Assembly: GCA_003176075.1 (NCBI GenBank)
Contig: PSRN01000315.1
Coordinates: 1-8,290, forward strand
Length of the DNA: 8,290 nt
Reading direction: 5' to 3'
From: Bdellovibrio sp.
GTDB taxonomy: Bacteria > Bdellovibrionota > Bdellovibrionia > Bdellovibrionales > Bdellovibrionaceae
Positions 1 to 6,616 of the stretch are shown here, one piece after another. Made by a program: the position numbers and the translations under genes. Each line of letters begins with the position of its first letter. Within the stretch, counting starts at the first letter, position 1. The notes under the pieces were generated by a model that ran no database searches, was not told where the DNA came from, and saw nothing but the letters and a program-made list of their open reading frames with translations.

Positions 1-120
1 GGTGTTGGTGTTGGTGCCGGGGTTGGTGTGGCCGCAGGCGTTGGTGTCGGGGTCGGTGTAGGTATCGGGGTCGGTGTGGCCGCAGGCGATGGCGCCGGCG
101 TCGGAGTTGGAGTTGGACCG
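1..120 (-). repeat. Pro-Thr linker coding repeat (second linker)
   Basis: On the minus strand this stretch is an almost uninterrupted run of ACN-CCN codons with occasional Ala, Ser or Ile codons, encoding TPTPTPAAT-like units from about residue 264 to the window edge. Synonymous third positions vary, so it is a degenerate repeat rather than a clean microsatellite. It acts as a stiff extended tether between extracellular modules. Confidence 0.85.
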
Positions 121-911
121 GGGATGGAAGCGGTTGTGACGGTAATCATCACGGAGCAGCCGTTCCATAGGTAAGCCGTCGTCCACGTCGAATCAAAGGC
201 GGCCGTCACCAAGCAATAGGCGCCAGCCGGCAGACTGGCGGAGGTCGCGTAGTTCCACGAATAAGTCTGCGTTTGGCCGGCCGAAAAGTTTTGTCCATTG
301 AAAGTCTGCTGCGCGAACTTGGTCAGTCCGGCAAGGTCACGAATCTCGACGTCGAGGTTGACATTGCTTGCCGCCGACCCCGCCGTGAATGCCGCCGCAA
401 AGCCAATGGTATTTCCCTGAGCGACAGACAGTGGAGAGGCTGTTGCAGTCGCGGAAAAATTTGGAGCCGGTGCGGGCACAGGTGTTGGTGTTGTCGTCGG
501 TGTAGCCGCTGGTGTTGGCGTTGGTGCAGGCGTAGTTGTTGGGGTCGGGGTGGGTGATGCCGCAAAAGTTGTAGCACTCACTGTTGTACTGAAAGACGAA
601 TACTGGCCTAGTGAATTGTAGGCTTTGATCTTATATGAATAGGCCGTGGAAGCGGTAAGACCATTATCTTGATATGAAAGCTCCTGACCCGAGAGGCTTG
701 GTAACGGGGATCCGTTCCGGAAAATCTGATATTTTGAAATGGTGCCTGAAGATGTCGAAGAGGCGCGCCAAGATAAATTGATTTGCGATGAGCTGACTGG
801 CGTGGCGCTTAAACCAGCCGGAGGTGAAACTCTTAGAGGTCTCGCGACAGTCGACAAGGAGAAAAGTGATAACACTAAAATTGAAAATCCTGAAATAAGA
901 CGATTGGTCAT
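1..911 (-). CDS. Secreted modular protein with fibronectin III and Ig-like modules, C-terminus beyond the window
   Basis: The frame opens with ATG at 911 and stays open to base 1, giving 303 complete codons and no stop. A G-rich stretch just upstream on the coding strand could serve as the ribosome binding site. Residues 1-23 are a Sec signal peptide (basic Arg4, hydrophobic core, cleavage near TVA23). Residues 28-116 read as a fibronectin type III module (PPAGLSA, INLSW, YQIFRNG, SYQDNGLTASTAYSYKIKAY). Residues 119-150 are a Pro/Thr/Ala linker. Residues 151-262 form a second beta-sandwich module with NVNLDVEIRD, FNGQNFSAGQTQTYSW, LPAGAY and W-T-x-A-Y-L-W-N. I recall this pattern from C-terminal modules of secreted glycoside hydrolases. 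Cys233 and Cys252 could form a disulfide. A second Pro-Thr linker then runs off the edge. A catalytic or further binding domain probably follows. Polymer binding or cell-surface adhesion is inferred, not shown. Confidence 0.85.
   Translation of the reverse strand, partial: MTNRLISGFSILVLSLFSLSTVARPLRVSPPAGLSATPVSSSQINLSWRASSTSSGTISKYQIFRNGSPLPSLSGQELSYQDNGLTASTAYSYKIKAYNSLGQYSSFSTTVSATTFAASPTPTPTTTPAPTPTPAATPTTTPTPVPAPAPNFSATATASPLSVAQGNTIGFAAAFTAGSAASNVNLDVEIRDLAGLTKFAQQTFNGQNFSAGQTQTYSWNYATSASLPAGAYCLVTAAFDSTWTTAYLWNGCSVMITVTTASIPGPTPTPTPAPSPAATPTPIPTPTPTPTPAATPTPAPTPT
466..558 (-). repeat. Pro-Thr linker coding repeat (first linker)
   Basis: The same kind of ACN/CCN/GCN codon run as at the left edge of the window. 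It encodes a Pro/Thr/Ala-rich spacer between the fibronectin III module and the second module (about residues 119-150). The two linkers share short identical DNA words and could recombine with each other, which would delete the module between them. Confidence 0.8.
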
Positions 912-1281
912 ATGATCCCCCCCCAGACAACTGAACCGGAGCAAGCGGGGGGCCATGTGCTGAAATTAGACAGCAATTAACATATTGATTTCATTATGTT
1001 TTCAAATGGCATCGATTTGAGATTGGAGGGCTAGTGTAAACTTTCTTTACAAAGGAAGGGGAAGGTTATTTTGCTTGTCTCCCAAGACCTCAGAATTATA
1101 GTTAAAAATCAAGATGTCGTTCTCCCAGACAGGATCAAAAGTTTGACGGTATAGCCCCTCTTTCTTTTTTTTGTGGCCTCGACTGGCGAGCCCCTAAATG
1201 TGACCGGGTGGATTGCCGCTGTCCAAATTGAAACCATGCTCAAGAATCTTGTTTCCTTGGCGCGTGGACTAACGGAACTGT
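912..1281. other. Stretch without a recognisable gene
   Basis: No open frame here has a plausible start, ribosome binding site and protein-like composition. The stretch is upstream of the secreted protein on the minus strand, so its promoter should lie in the AT-rich part around 961-1010. I see only weak hexamers there (a TTGAAA on the minus strand) and do not call a promoter. A T-rich run at about 1160-1173 has no convincing GC-rich hairpin before it. Confidence 0.5.
1035..1051. promoter_or_regulatory. Short inverted repeat TGTAAA-N5-TTTACA
   Basis: Two perfect 6-base arms (1035-1040 and 1046-1051) flank a 5-base spacer. The symmetry and 11-base centre-to-centre distance would suit a dimeric DNA-binding protein. 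It lies about 125 bases upstream of the secreted-protein start, far for an operator of that gene. A chance palindrome in AT-rich DNA is also possible. Confidence 0.3.
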
Positions 1282-1542
1282 TTAATGCTCAACAAGATCA
1301 TACTCTCCCTGGGGCGTGGTGAGTTCACATTCCCCAGTATTGGGTCGAGTCAGAGAGACACTCACGTCCAAATCGAAGGTGATTTGGCTTTGGGTTTTCG
1401 TTCTCGCGCTACCTGTTGCCAGGCTCGTCACCCTGCTCGTCGCCACGCTAAAGAAAGCATTGAACTTTCGGCCGTGGTCTAGGTCATCCGGGTCCGTGTC
1501 AGCATCAGAACGAAGAGTACCCACAAAGTCTTTAGACAGCAC
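1282..1542 (-). CDS. Possible unassigned protein fragment
   Basis: From GTG at 1542 this gives 86 residues, and the frame stays open upstream to a TGA at 1624-1626. The composition is protein-like on this strand: an acidic stretch (SDADTDPDDLDH) followed by alternating polar/hydrophobic residues (QITFDLDVSVSLTRP) that would form beta strands. There is no good ribosome binding site and no ATG. I do not recognise a family. Two other frames on the plus strand are open across the same bases, so open length alone is weak support. It may be the C-terminal remnant of a larger gene in an eroded region, or spurious. Confidence 0.25.
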   Translation of the reverse strand: MLSKDFVGTLRSDADTDPDDLDHGRKFNAFFSVATSRVTSLATGSARTKTQSQITFDLDVSVSLTRPNTGECELTTPQGEYDLVEH

Positions 1543-1704
1543 AGTATTTGTGCCTGAAACAGGCGCGACCAGATAGAACCCTCTTTTCCTTGGACGAGGG
1601 GGTTTAAGTGACTCGACGGGTAGTCAGCGATGAGGTTTGGTCGCAGCTTGTTGCCGTGATGACAATGAAAGGGTGCTACGACGCAAAGAACGGCCGTGGT
1701 GTGA

Positions 1705-2229
1705 TGGAGGCCATTCTCTTCTGTCGCGCGCGAGAGCGGATTGAGTTATCCTACGGCGCAAAAGTATGTGAACGTTCTTGAAAGTTCCCGGTTGGTTTTT
1801 CGCCTTCCCGGTTATCAGTTTGGTGCCGTGAAACGCCAAATTAAATCCAACAAATATTACTTTAGCGATGTGTCCATTGCCAGTTCTCTAGGGGTCGATC
1901 TCTCCGCGGGTCAAAGGCTTGAACTCTTCGTCATCAGCGAGTTGGAAAAGAGACGGAAGTTGGGCCGGTTCAAGTGTGATGGATTTCATTTTTTTGAATC
2001 CGAAAAAGGAAGCGAAATTGACGTGGTGATCGATGAAGGTCGTCAAGTCACTTTGATTGAAATCAAAAACACGGAAAGACCCTCTTCAAAGGATATGCGA
2101 ACATTGAAATCCTTTGAGCTGAAAAAGAGGGCGCGTTTACGACGAATTCTCATCACTCACGCGAATTCGTTTTTTGATAGTGAAGGCGTGGAACATTGGC
2201 CGGTCACTTCACTTTGCGGTTATCTGTAG
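1705..2229 (+). pseudogene. 3' remnant of a DUF4143-type AAA ATPase gene
   Basis: A frame using TTG at 1741 gives 162 residues, but recognisable homology already begins in frame at about 1714 (SSVARESGLSYPTAQKYV), upstream of any start codon and just after an in-frame TGA at 1702-1704. That piece is the winged-helix segment that follows the ATPase core in proteins with AAA_14 plus DUF4143. After it come RLVFRLPGY and YYFSDVSIASSLG, typical of DUF4143, and then a PD-(D/E)XK-like core with Glu61, Asp94 (SEIDVVI) and Glu107-x-Lys109 (LIEIKN), counted from TTG. The P-loop ATPase half (usually about 200 residues) is absent upstream in any frame I read. The gene is therefore 5'-truncated. Intact relatives are common, often mobile, ATPases of poorly known role. 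If translated, only the nuclease-like tail would be made, and activity is doubtful. Confidence 0.75.
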
Positions 2230-2562
2230 AAACCAGGTCACTCGGCCTTTAGTGATACCCGCCTGGAACCGGGCTGGAACCGTTAACTAGAGTTAGCTGA
2301 AGTCGGCCTTCTTTTAGTACCTGGAACCCTAAAAGCTGGAAACGCCTATGCTATTTTTCCTTTGTAAAAGAAAATTGCAATCCTGTGAACCCTGTACAGT
2401 TGTCTTGATCATGGACTATTCACTGAAATTTAAACATTCATCTATCCTGCAAGCTCAGTGATCCCCACGTCTTAAATATGGACGGAATCAAGGCGGCGAA
2501 TCCTCGCACGAGCCGTGCATACTCCAAGGTTGGGGTGGACAAACGCGCACCGGGGGGACGCC
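2230..2562. other. Intergenic stretch before the haem lipoprotein
   Basis: No gene is supported here. It holds an imperfect direct repeat (2242-2328), a small palindrome TAACT-AG-AGTTA (2284-2295), an AT-rich imperfect inverted repeat around 2355-2375, and the palindrome CTGTACAG (2392-2399). The promoter of the downstream lipoprotein should lie between about 2340 and 2550. A TTGATC at about 2406 is the best -35 candidate, but the matching -10 is poor, so no promoter is called. Confidence 0.5.
2242..2328. repeat. Imperfect direct repeat with CTGGAACC ends
   Basis: Two copies, 2242-2270 and 2303-2328, share the order TCGGCCTT, then TAGT, then ACC, then CTGGAACC, with small gaps between the blocks (period about 60 bases). 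A further CTGGAACC occurs at 2274-2281 and a CTGGAAAC at 2336. It lies directly after the truncated ATPase gene. It may be a decayed tandem duplication or a small mobile-element scar; no function is visible. Confidence 0.45.
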
Positions 2563-4278
2563 GTGAAGACCTTTAACTTGTCCGTACTTGCTTGTCTTGC
2601 TCTACTGATAGTTAGCTGTTCGAACGCAATGAACGAAGGATCGCCACTCACTCCGGATGGAGGGTATCCCGGTTCACAGGGATCGAACATCACACCCGTC
2701 GCTGGAGTTTCCACGAGTTCGAGCGGAGCCCCTCAAGGTCGAAGCGCGCCAGGGTCGAATTCAGTTTCGCCTGCGGCGTCGACTTCGCCAGCAGTTACCC
2801 CAGTAACAACTCCAGTAACAACCCCAGCGACAACCCCAGCAGTGGCAGCAGCAGCAACCCCAACGGCAACACCAGCATCCGCCGCCGCAGCAGCAACCCC
2901 AAGTTCATCGCCTTCCAGTGGTTCAACCGGATCGATGGCGTCTGTACAAATTAATGATTTGCAACTTGCAACCCTCGTCAACAACGATTTGAATCAGTTA
3001 CCATACACTGACCGCAGATATTATCGCTACTTTTCAATCGTTCCCTGGGAAAACCTGGGGACCTTGCCGACGCCCGTGACCGCTGACTGGCAACGAGCTG
3101 CCATAATAAAGATGGTGAATTTTCTCTCGACCGGACCGAGTATCGTTCAACCCACCCCCATCGACACTGGGCGATTCATTTATCGCGTCGATATGAGGCA
3201 ACTCAAGTGGACCTCGGCAGCCTGGAACAACATCAAGAATACGGATCCCTACCTTGTTCCGGCGAACTTTCCAACGAACCTGGCGAACGCCGCTCAGCAG
3301 ACCGTCCGCGCCGATTGGTTTGTCACGAACATTCCAAACAGCGCGGTCAATGCTTACTTCATTTTTCTCGGAATCAACTCTGATGACCCGACCATCGATC
3401 ATATGAACGGTGTTGATCGATTTGGTGACATGGCCAAAGGATACCCAGCCACGGTGCGCGAGGGAGTCATGGTCTCGAATACGGAAGCCCACAACCGAAT
3501 TCTTTCGTGGCACGCCACAACGGGTTTGGGCAGCGGCCCTGCCGGAACCGGGCACCTGTTTAAGAGTTACAATTTCGACAGCGATACGGGAACCAGTGAT
3601 ATTTTCTCGCATCCCTATGAACCGATGGAAAACAATCCCGATCCCAATGGTCAGTTCAACTTCGAGTTCGCCGACAGTGACAATATTTTTTCACTGCCGA
3701 ATGGGTTGAATGGGTATTATACGACCATCGGAGACCCCGCGACTCCAGGTGTAGTGCAGACCGCCGCCAATGCAGGTGCCTTCCCAGGTCCGACCTTCTG
3801 CTTCCAATGTCATGATACGGTGACCAACATGATTGTCTTTCAAGACAATATTCACGATGCCTTATTGGCCGAGCCATTTTCGGTGTTTCCAGCCAATGTG
3901 AAAAACCTCCTCGTGGGGATGTACAACCAAGAGGGCTTCCAGGCTGAGCAAGCTGCGGCAGGGGCCAGATTTGCCAAAGCCTATGCCCAACTCAACCTTC
4001 CCGTGGCTGAGAGGGTGGGCATGTACACTGAAAGTAGCAATGTCGTGAACAACCATTACTCAGTTTCGCTGACGACCTACCAAGCCGCTGCCGAACTCGG
4101 GACAACGGTGGCAGACCTGATTGCCAAGATAAAATCATCTTCGAGGATGGCCCTCGCCTTGGGGTCTTTACTTCCCGTGGATAGCAATGGAAACCCGATC
4201 GGTGGAGTCCGCAGAGACCTATGGGAAGCCAACTACGTCGCCGTCCGTGCCCTTGTTTTTCCTGGAACCTTCCATTGA
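2563..4278 (+). CDS. Haem c lipoprotein with Thr/Pro/Ala stalk
   Basis: The frame is open from 2515, but GTG at 2563 is the likely start: it is preceded by a GGGGGGA ribosome binding site and immediately begins a lipoprotein signal (basic Lys2, hydrophobic core, lipobox IVSC with Cys19). This gives 571 residues. Residues 20-127 are a low-complexity Ser/Pro/Thr/Ala stalk. The folded part, about 128-571, contains RRYYRYFSIVPWENL, VRADWFVTN (248-256), SLPNGLNGYY (377-386) and a single haem c motif CFQCH (413-417). It ends in a helical tail (TYQAAAELG, RRDLWEANY). I recall the same motif order in cytochrome-like proteins of planctomycetes and some myxobacteria, so this is a family and not a chance CXXCH. 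Expected location is the periplasmic face of a membrane, with haem attached by the Ccm or Ccs system. Redox partner and substrate are unknown. The axial Met or His cannot be assigned by eye. Confidence 0.85.
   Translation: MKTFNLSVLACLALLIVSCSNAMNEGSPLTPDGGYPGSQGSNITPVAGVSTSSSGAPQGRSAPGSNSVSPAASTSPAVTPVTTPVTTPATTPAVAAAATPTATPASAAAAATPSSSPSSGSTGSMASVQINDLQLATLVNNDLNQLPYTDRRYYRYFSIVPWENLGTLPTPVTADWQRAAIIKMVNFLSTGPSIVQPTPIDTGRFIYRVDMRQLKWTSAAWNNIKNTDPYLVPANFPTNLANAAQQTVRADWFVTNIPNSAVNAYFIFLGINSDDPTIDHMNGVDRFGDMAKGYPATVREGVMVSNTEAHNRILSWHATTGLGSGPAGTGHLFKSYNFDSDTGTSDIFSHPYEPMENNPDPNGQFNFEFADSDNIFSLPNGLNGYYTTIGDPATPGVVQTAANAGAFPGPTFCFQCHDTVTNMIVFQDNIHDALLAEPFSVFPANVKNLLVGMYNQEGFQAEQAAAGARFAKAYAQLNLPVAERVGMYTESSNVVNNHYSVSLTTYQAAAELGTTVADLIAKIKSSSRMALALGSLLPVDSNGNPIGGVRRDLWEANYVAVRALVFPGTFH
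2788..2913 (+). repeat. Low-complexity Thr/Pro/Ala stalk coding repeat
   Basis: Residues 76-117 of the haem lipoprotein are encoded by runs of CCA-RYN-ACN and GCA codons, including three back-to-back PVTT/PATT units at 2797-2840 and short GCA runs. The DNA is repetitive enough for slippage, so stalk length may vary between strains. The encoded stalk would hold the haem domain away from the membrane anchor. Confidence 0.8.
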
Positions 4279-4347
4279 AGGAGCTGCCTCGAACTTGATC
4301 CCGTTTTCCTTAACCAGTTGCCATTGGATTTAGGCTGATCAAACCGG

Positions 4348-6069
4348 TCAAAAGGAGGCGCTTTGGAGGGGCGCGATTCCTACCACCTCGACTTGATCAA
4401 CACCCAAACGACTAAAAAACACTGTAAAGCTTCGACGGTCATGGGTCGTGAAGTGGGCCATGTAGCGAGCCTGCCCGGGGGCCGGTTCGCCTTCCCATAA
4501 ATCCTCTATTAACGCCATCTCTTCAGACATAGATCTCAGCTCTGCCGGAGGGATTCCGAATTTATCATTGGCTTCAGCGAAAATTCCTTCCGAGATCCAA
4601 ACCCTGCTGAATTGAAATGCGGTCTCATTTAACCTCCAATCCACCGGGTGTCCCTCGCGCTTGAAGCCGAGATTCAGGCCTCGAGTCGGCCAATAGTGTG
4701 ATTCAAAGCCCCTGCTGGGTTCAGCAATGAATGAGTCTGCGCCAGAATGAGACGCACCCAAGTCTGCGACTTGTAAAACTTCAACACGCATCTCATGACC
4801 TCCCACCTCAACGAATGGAAGAGGTGTAGTCTTGAATCTTAATCCGATCGATCTGTAACCGCCTTTTCGCACAGTGAAAATAAGGCATTTCTCGTTAAGC
4901 CCTTGGATAGGAGCTGCCGATTCGTGATTATTTTTCAAGAAAGTGATGAGTTGTTCCCGCTGTTCACTTGTGAACCATGGCGGATAAGTGACGCCTCGGT
5001 CGACAATCTCGAAAGGACCAGTTTCCACTTTGATTTCGGACCTCCAGTCAACCGCATCGGCGACTTTGGGTGTCATTTTCCCGCTTTGGCCAGCTGAATC
5101 TCCTTCACTGATCTCCTGCACAGGGGCGATGATAACCAGTTTTTGATAGTCGACGGCGGCTGACCGGCGGGCTGCCGATGGTTCACTCACCGATGGCTTA
5201 TCCTCCGGCGGCTCATTCTCGAAAGCGAAAGCCTTGGCTTCGTTTTGTTCGACCAATTCATGCATGGTGATCTTCTGGCGGGTGAACCCACTTAGGGGTT
5301 TAGGGCGGGGTGACCAGAAACCTTGCTTTAATCGCGTGAGTGAAGTTCTCGACGCGGGGACGGGTTCAACCTTCAGCTCGATCCGCAGCGACTGTAAAGT
5401 GTCTGGCAATCTATTTTCTTGGAAAGAGCTTCCCGAAATGGCGACGGCGTAGGGACGCCCGTTGTAGGTCAACAGAACAAAAGGGCGAGAGCCAGTTAAA
5501 TAAAACGGACTGCCAGGATCAAACGCCAACTTGTATCCAGGGGGGTCACCTTTGACTCCTGACCATTCGGCGATGTCCATCGACTCGGCAATGTCCATCG
5601 ACCGGCGCGTCCCCTCAGGGGTCGTTGACCGCTTTTTCGATGGTTTTACTTTGGTCTTCGCCGTGGTTTGCGGGTCTGCTTTATCGACTTTTAGAACCAC
5701 GATTCGACTGATTTGACCGCTCCGAGAGTCCATTCGTTTGAAAGTCACAAGAGCAGGTTTGTCCTCGAATCCCGGAACTACAACAACGGCTTGGTAGGGT
5801 TCGTTTTGAGAGCGAGGGGCCAGCTTGAACAGGTTCTTCTCCAAGAAGATCTGGGTCTGCCTCTTTAATTTCGCTCGTGGTGGGAGTACGGAAAATCCGG
5901 AAGGCAGCTCATAATCGATCATTTGGACTTTGACTCTTTTGACTTTTGCAGGGACTTCCGGGCTCGAAGAACGGGAATTCACCTTAGAGCACTCCAGCCG
6001 TGCTTGAGCTGGAATTGCAATTATTGCCATGGAGACCATGACCATTAACGATCCGATTTTGTGTTTCAT
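4348..6069 (-). CDS. Exported protein with four divergent internal repeats, function unknown
   Basis: The frame allows GTG at 6087, but ATG at 6069 is preferred because it directly starts a signal peptide: MKHK, a hydrophobic core, and AQA cleavage near residue 23. Neither start has a clear ribosome binding site. The product has 573 residues. I do not recognise a family. By eye it holds four copies of a loosely similar unit, each ending in two or three beta strands: about 48-130 (VVVVPGF, LVTFKRM, RIVVLKV), 175-238 (FVLLTYNG, AVAIS, LRIELKV), 350-436 (CLIFTVRK, IGLRFK, MRVEVLQV) and 487-569 (YMAHFTTHD, FTVFFSR, VEVVGIAP). Copies 1, 3 and 4 have a helical stretch first. Linkers are rich in Lys, Pro, Ser and Glu. 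SMDIAE is duplicated in tandem at residues 157-168. A periplasmic or secreted role is likely. It is convergent with the haem lipoprotein, with a 69-base gap and no obvious terminator hairpin. Confidence 0.85.
   Translation of the reverse strand: MKHKIGSLMVMVSMAIIAIPAQARLECSKVNSRSSSPEVPAKVKRVKVQMIDYELPSGFSVLPPRAKLKRQTQIFLEKNLFKLAPRSQNEPYQAVVVVPGFEDKPALVTFKRMDSRSGQISRIVVLKVDKADPQTTAKTKVKPSKKRSTTPEGTRRSMDIAESMDIAEWSGVKGDPPGYKLAFDPGSPFYLTGSRPFVLLTYNGRPYAVAISGSSFQENRLPDTLQSLRIELKVEPVPASRTSLTRLKQGFWSPRPKPLSGFTRQKITMHELVEQNEAKAFAFENEPPEDKPSVSEPSAARRSAAVDYQKLVIIAPVQEISEGDSAGQSGKMTPKVADAVDWRSEIKVETGPFEIVDRGVTYPPWFTSEQREQLITFLKNNHESAAPIQGLNEKCLIFTVRKGGYRSIGLRFKTTPLPFVEVGGHEMRVEVLQVADLGASHSGADSFIAEPSRGFESHYWPTRGLNLGFKREGHPVDWRLNETAFQFSRVWISEGIFAEANDKFGIPPAELRSMSEEMALIEDLWEGEPAPGQARYMAHFTTHDRRSFTVFFSRLGVDQVEVVGIAPLQSASF
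5567..5602 (-). repeat. 18-base tandem duplication encoding SMDIAE twice
   Basis: Units 5567-5584 and 5585-5602 differ at one base. The duplication keeps the frame and lies in a linker between the first two internal units of the exported protein, so it is probably tolerated. The near identity implies a recent event. Confidence 0.9.
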
Positions 6070-6104
6070 AATACGAGGCTGTAGCACTAGAAATGACCGA
6101 CTGC

Positions 6105-6125
6105 TAGATAGACTTTAGACAGACT
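6105..6125 (-). promoter_or_regulatory. Direct repeat with 11-base period upstream of the exported-protein gene
   Basis: On the coding (minus) strand AGTCTRTCTA occurs twice, at 6116-6125 and 6105-6114, with one mismatch. The copies begin 11 bases apart, about one helical turn. They lie 36-56 bases upstream of the ATG at 6069, where a promoter or activator site should be. Direct repeats with this spacing are typical of OmpR-type response-regulator sites, but the link is an inference and no clear sigma70 hexamers are paired with it. Confidence 0.35.
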
Positions 6126-6470
6126 ATAAAAATGACAACACCGAGATTAGGTCACCGCCTTAACTCTCATTGGTTTCGGGAATTTGATAAAAGCTGCATC
6201 GTTGGCGGCAAAGCCCGTATACTGAAACCAGCAAATTGAGTTTAAAGGCGCTAGGAATGAATGATGAAACCATCCGTTTGCGCGAGGAGACTTCCGAGCA
6301 GATCAAGGGGCTTATAACATGTCAGGAAAGTAATGGGAGCGCTTACCTTGAAGCCGATCTCCTATTCGTAGATTTGAAGGCTAATTTCCTTGTATCCGTC
6401 CGAGTTGTCCCGCACGTTGCCGTATTTTCCTCCAACGCCATGGCCGAGGATCACTTCCTGCAAAAAGTGC
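6126..6470. other. Stretch without a convincing protein gene
   Basis: An open frame starting at 6236 (TTG) or 6257 (ATG) runs into the antisense strand of the tRNA-like gene, where its last residues (ARKEGLEPSSGKAY) are the usual false peptide read from antisense tRNA. It has no properly spaced ribosome binding site. The part before the tRNA could be a decayed gene end, but nothing in it is recognisable. No terminator or promoter could be defined. Confidence 0.5.
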
Positions 6471-6554
6471 TGGCGCGCAAGGAGGGACTCGAACCCTCAA
6501 GCGGTAAGGCATACGCCCCTCAAACTACCTGAATACCAATTCCACCACCTGCGC
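6471..6554 (-). tRNA. tRNA-Leu (GAG)-like gene, probably decayed
   Basis: The 84 bases include an encoded CCA. The acceptor stem pairs GCGCAGG with CTTGCGC (7 pairs, one G-U). The T arm is perfect (GAGGG, TTCGAGT, CCCTC). The 5' part GGTGGTGGAATTGGTA is a tRNA-Leu signature, and GAG lies at 6521-6519. However, the standard anticodon stem (GTAGT against GCGTA) pairs at only two of five positions, the D-stem partner of GTG is not CAC, and GAG sits one base earlier than in typical tRNA-Leu. The long variable arm is also weak (GCC against CGC). The discriminator is G, not the usual A. It may be a pseudogene, or a gene altered by a small indel or recombination. The intact 3' end would still suit an integrase attachment site. 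Confidence 0.6.
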
Positions 6555-6616
6555 GTGTACGGGATTGAAAAGCATCCTTCATGAACGAGCTATATCGACA
6601 ATTAATATCGTGAAAT

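Noticed and set aside
664..930. Minus-strand 88-residue frame starting MSGGGSYDQSS
   Set aside because: It is out of frame with the signal peptide/fibronectin III protein that clearly occupies the same bases.
1285..1576. Two plus-strand frames (65 and 86 residues), one with a hydrophobic stretch
   Set aside because: No ribosome binding site and no family. The hydrophobic run is the complement of a more protein-like minus-strand frame, and neither plus frame is convincing.
1624..1839. Minus-strand 71-residue frame
   Set aside because: Its 5' part is antisense to recognisable DUF4143 winged-helix coding sequence; composition is Arg/Ser-rich and shadow-like.
3034..3612. Minus-strand frame of 192 residues inside the haem lipoprotein
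   Set aside because: Shadow of a well-supported plus-strand gene; no family features or start signals of its own.
4279..4347. Bidirectional terminator between the convergent genes
   Set aside because: Only TTGATC/GATCAA with a 36-base loop and a weak CCA/TGG pairing are present, with no T-run after a GC-rich stem.
6236..6532. Plus-strand 98-residue protein ending ARKEGLEPSSGKAYAPQTT
   Set aside because: The C-terminus is the familiar false peptide translated from the antisense strand of a tRNA gene, and there is no properly spaced ribosome binding site.
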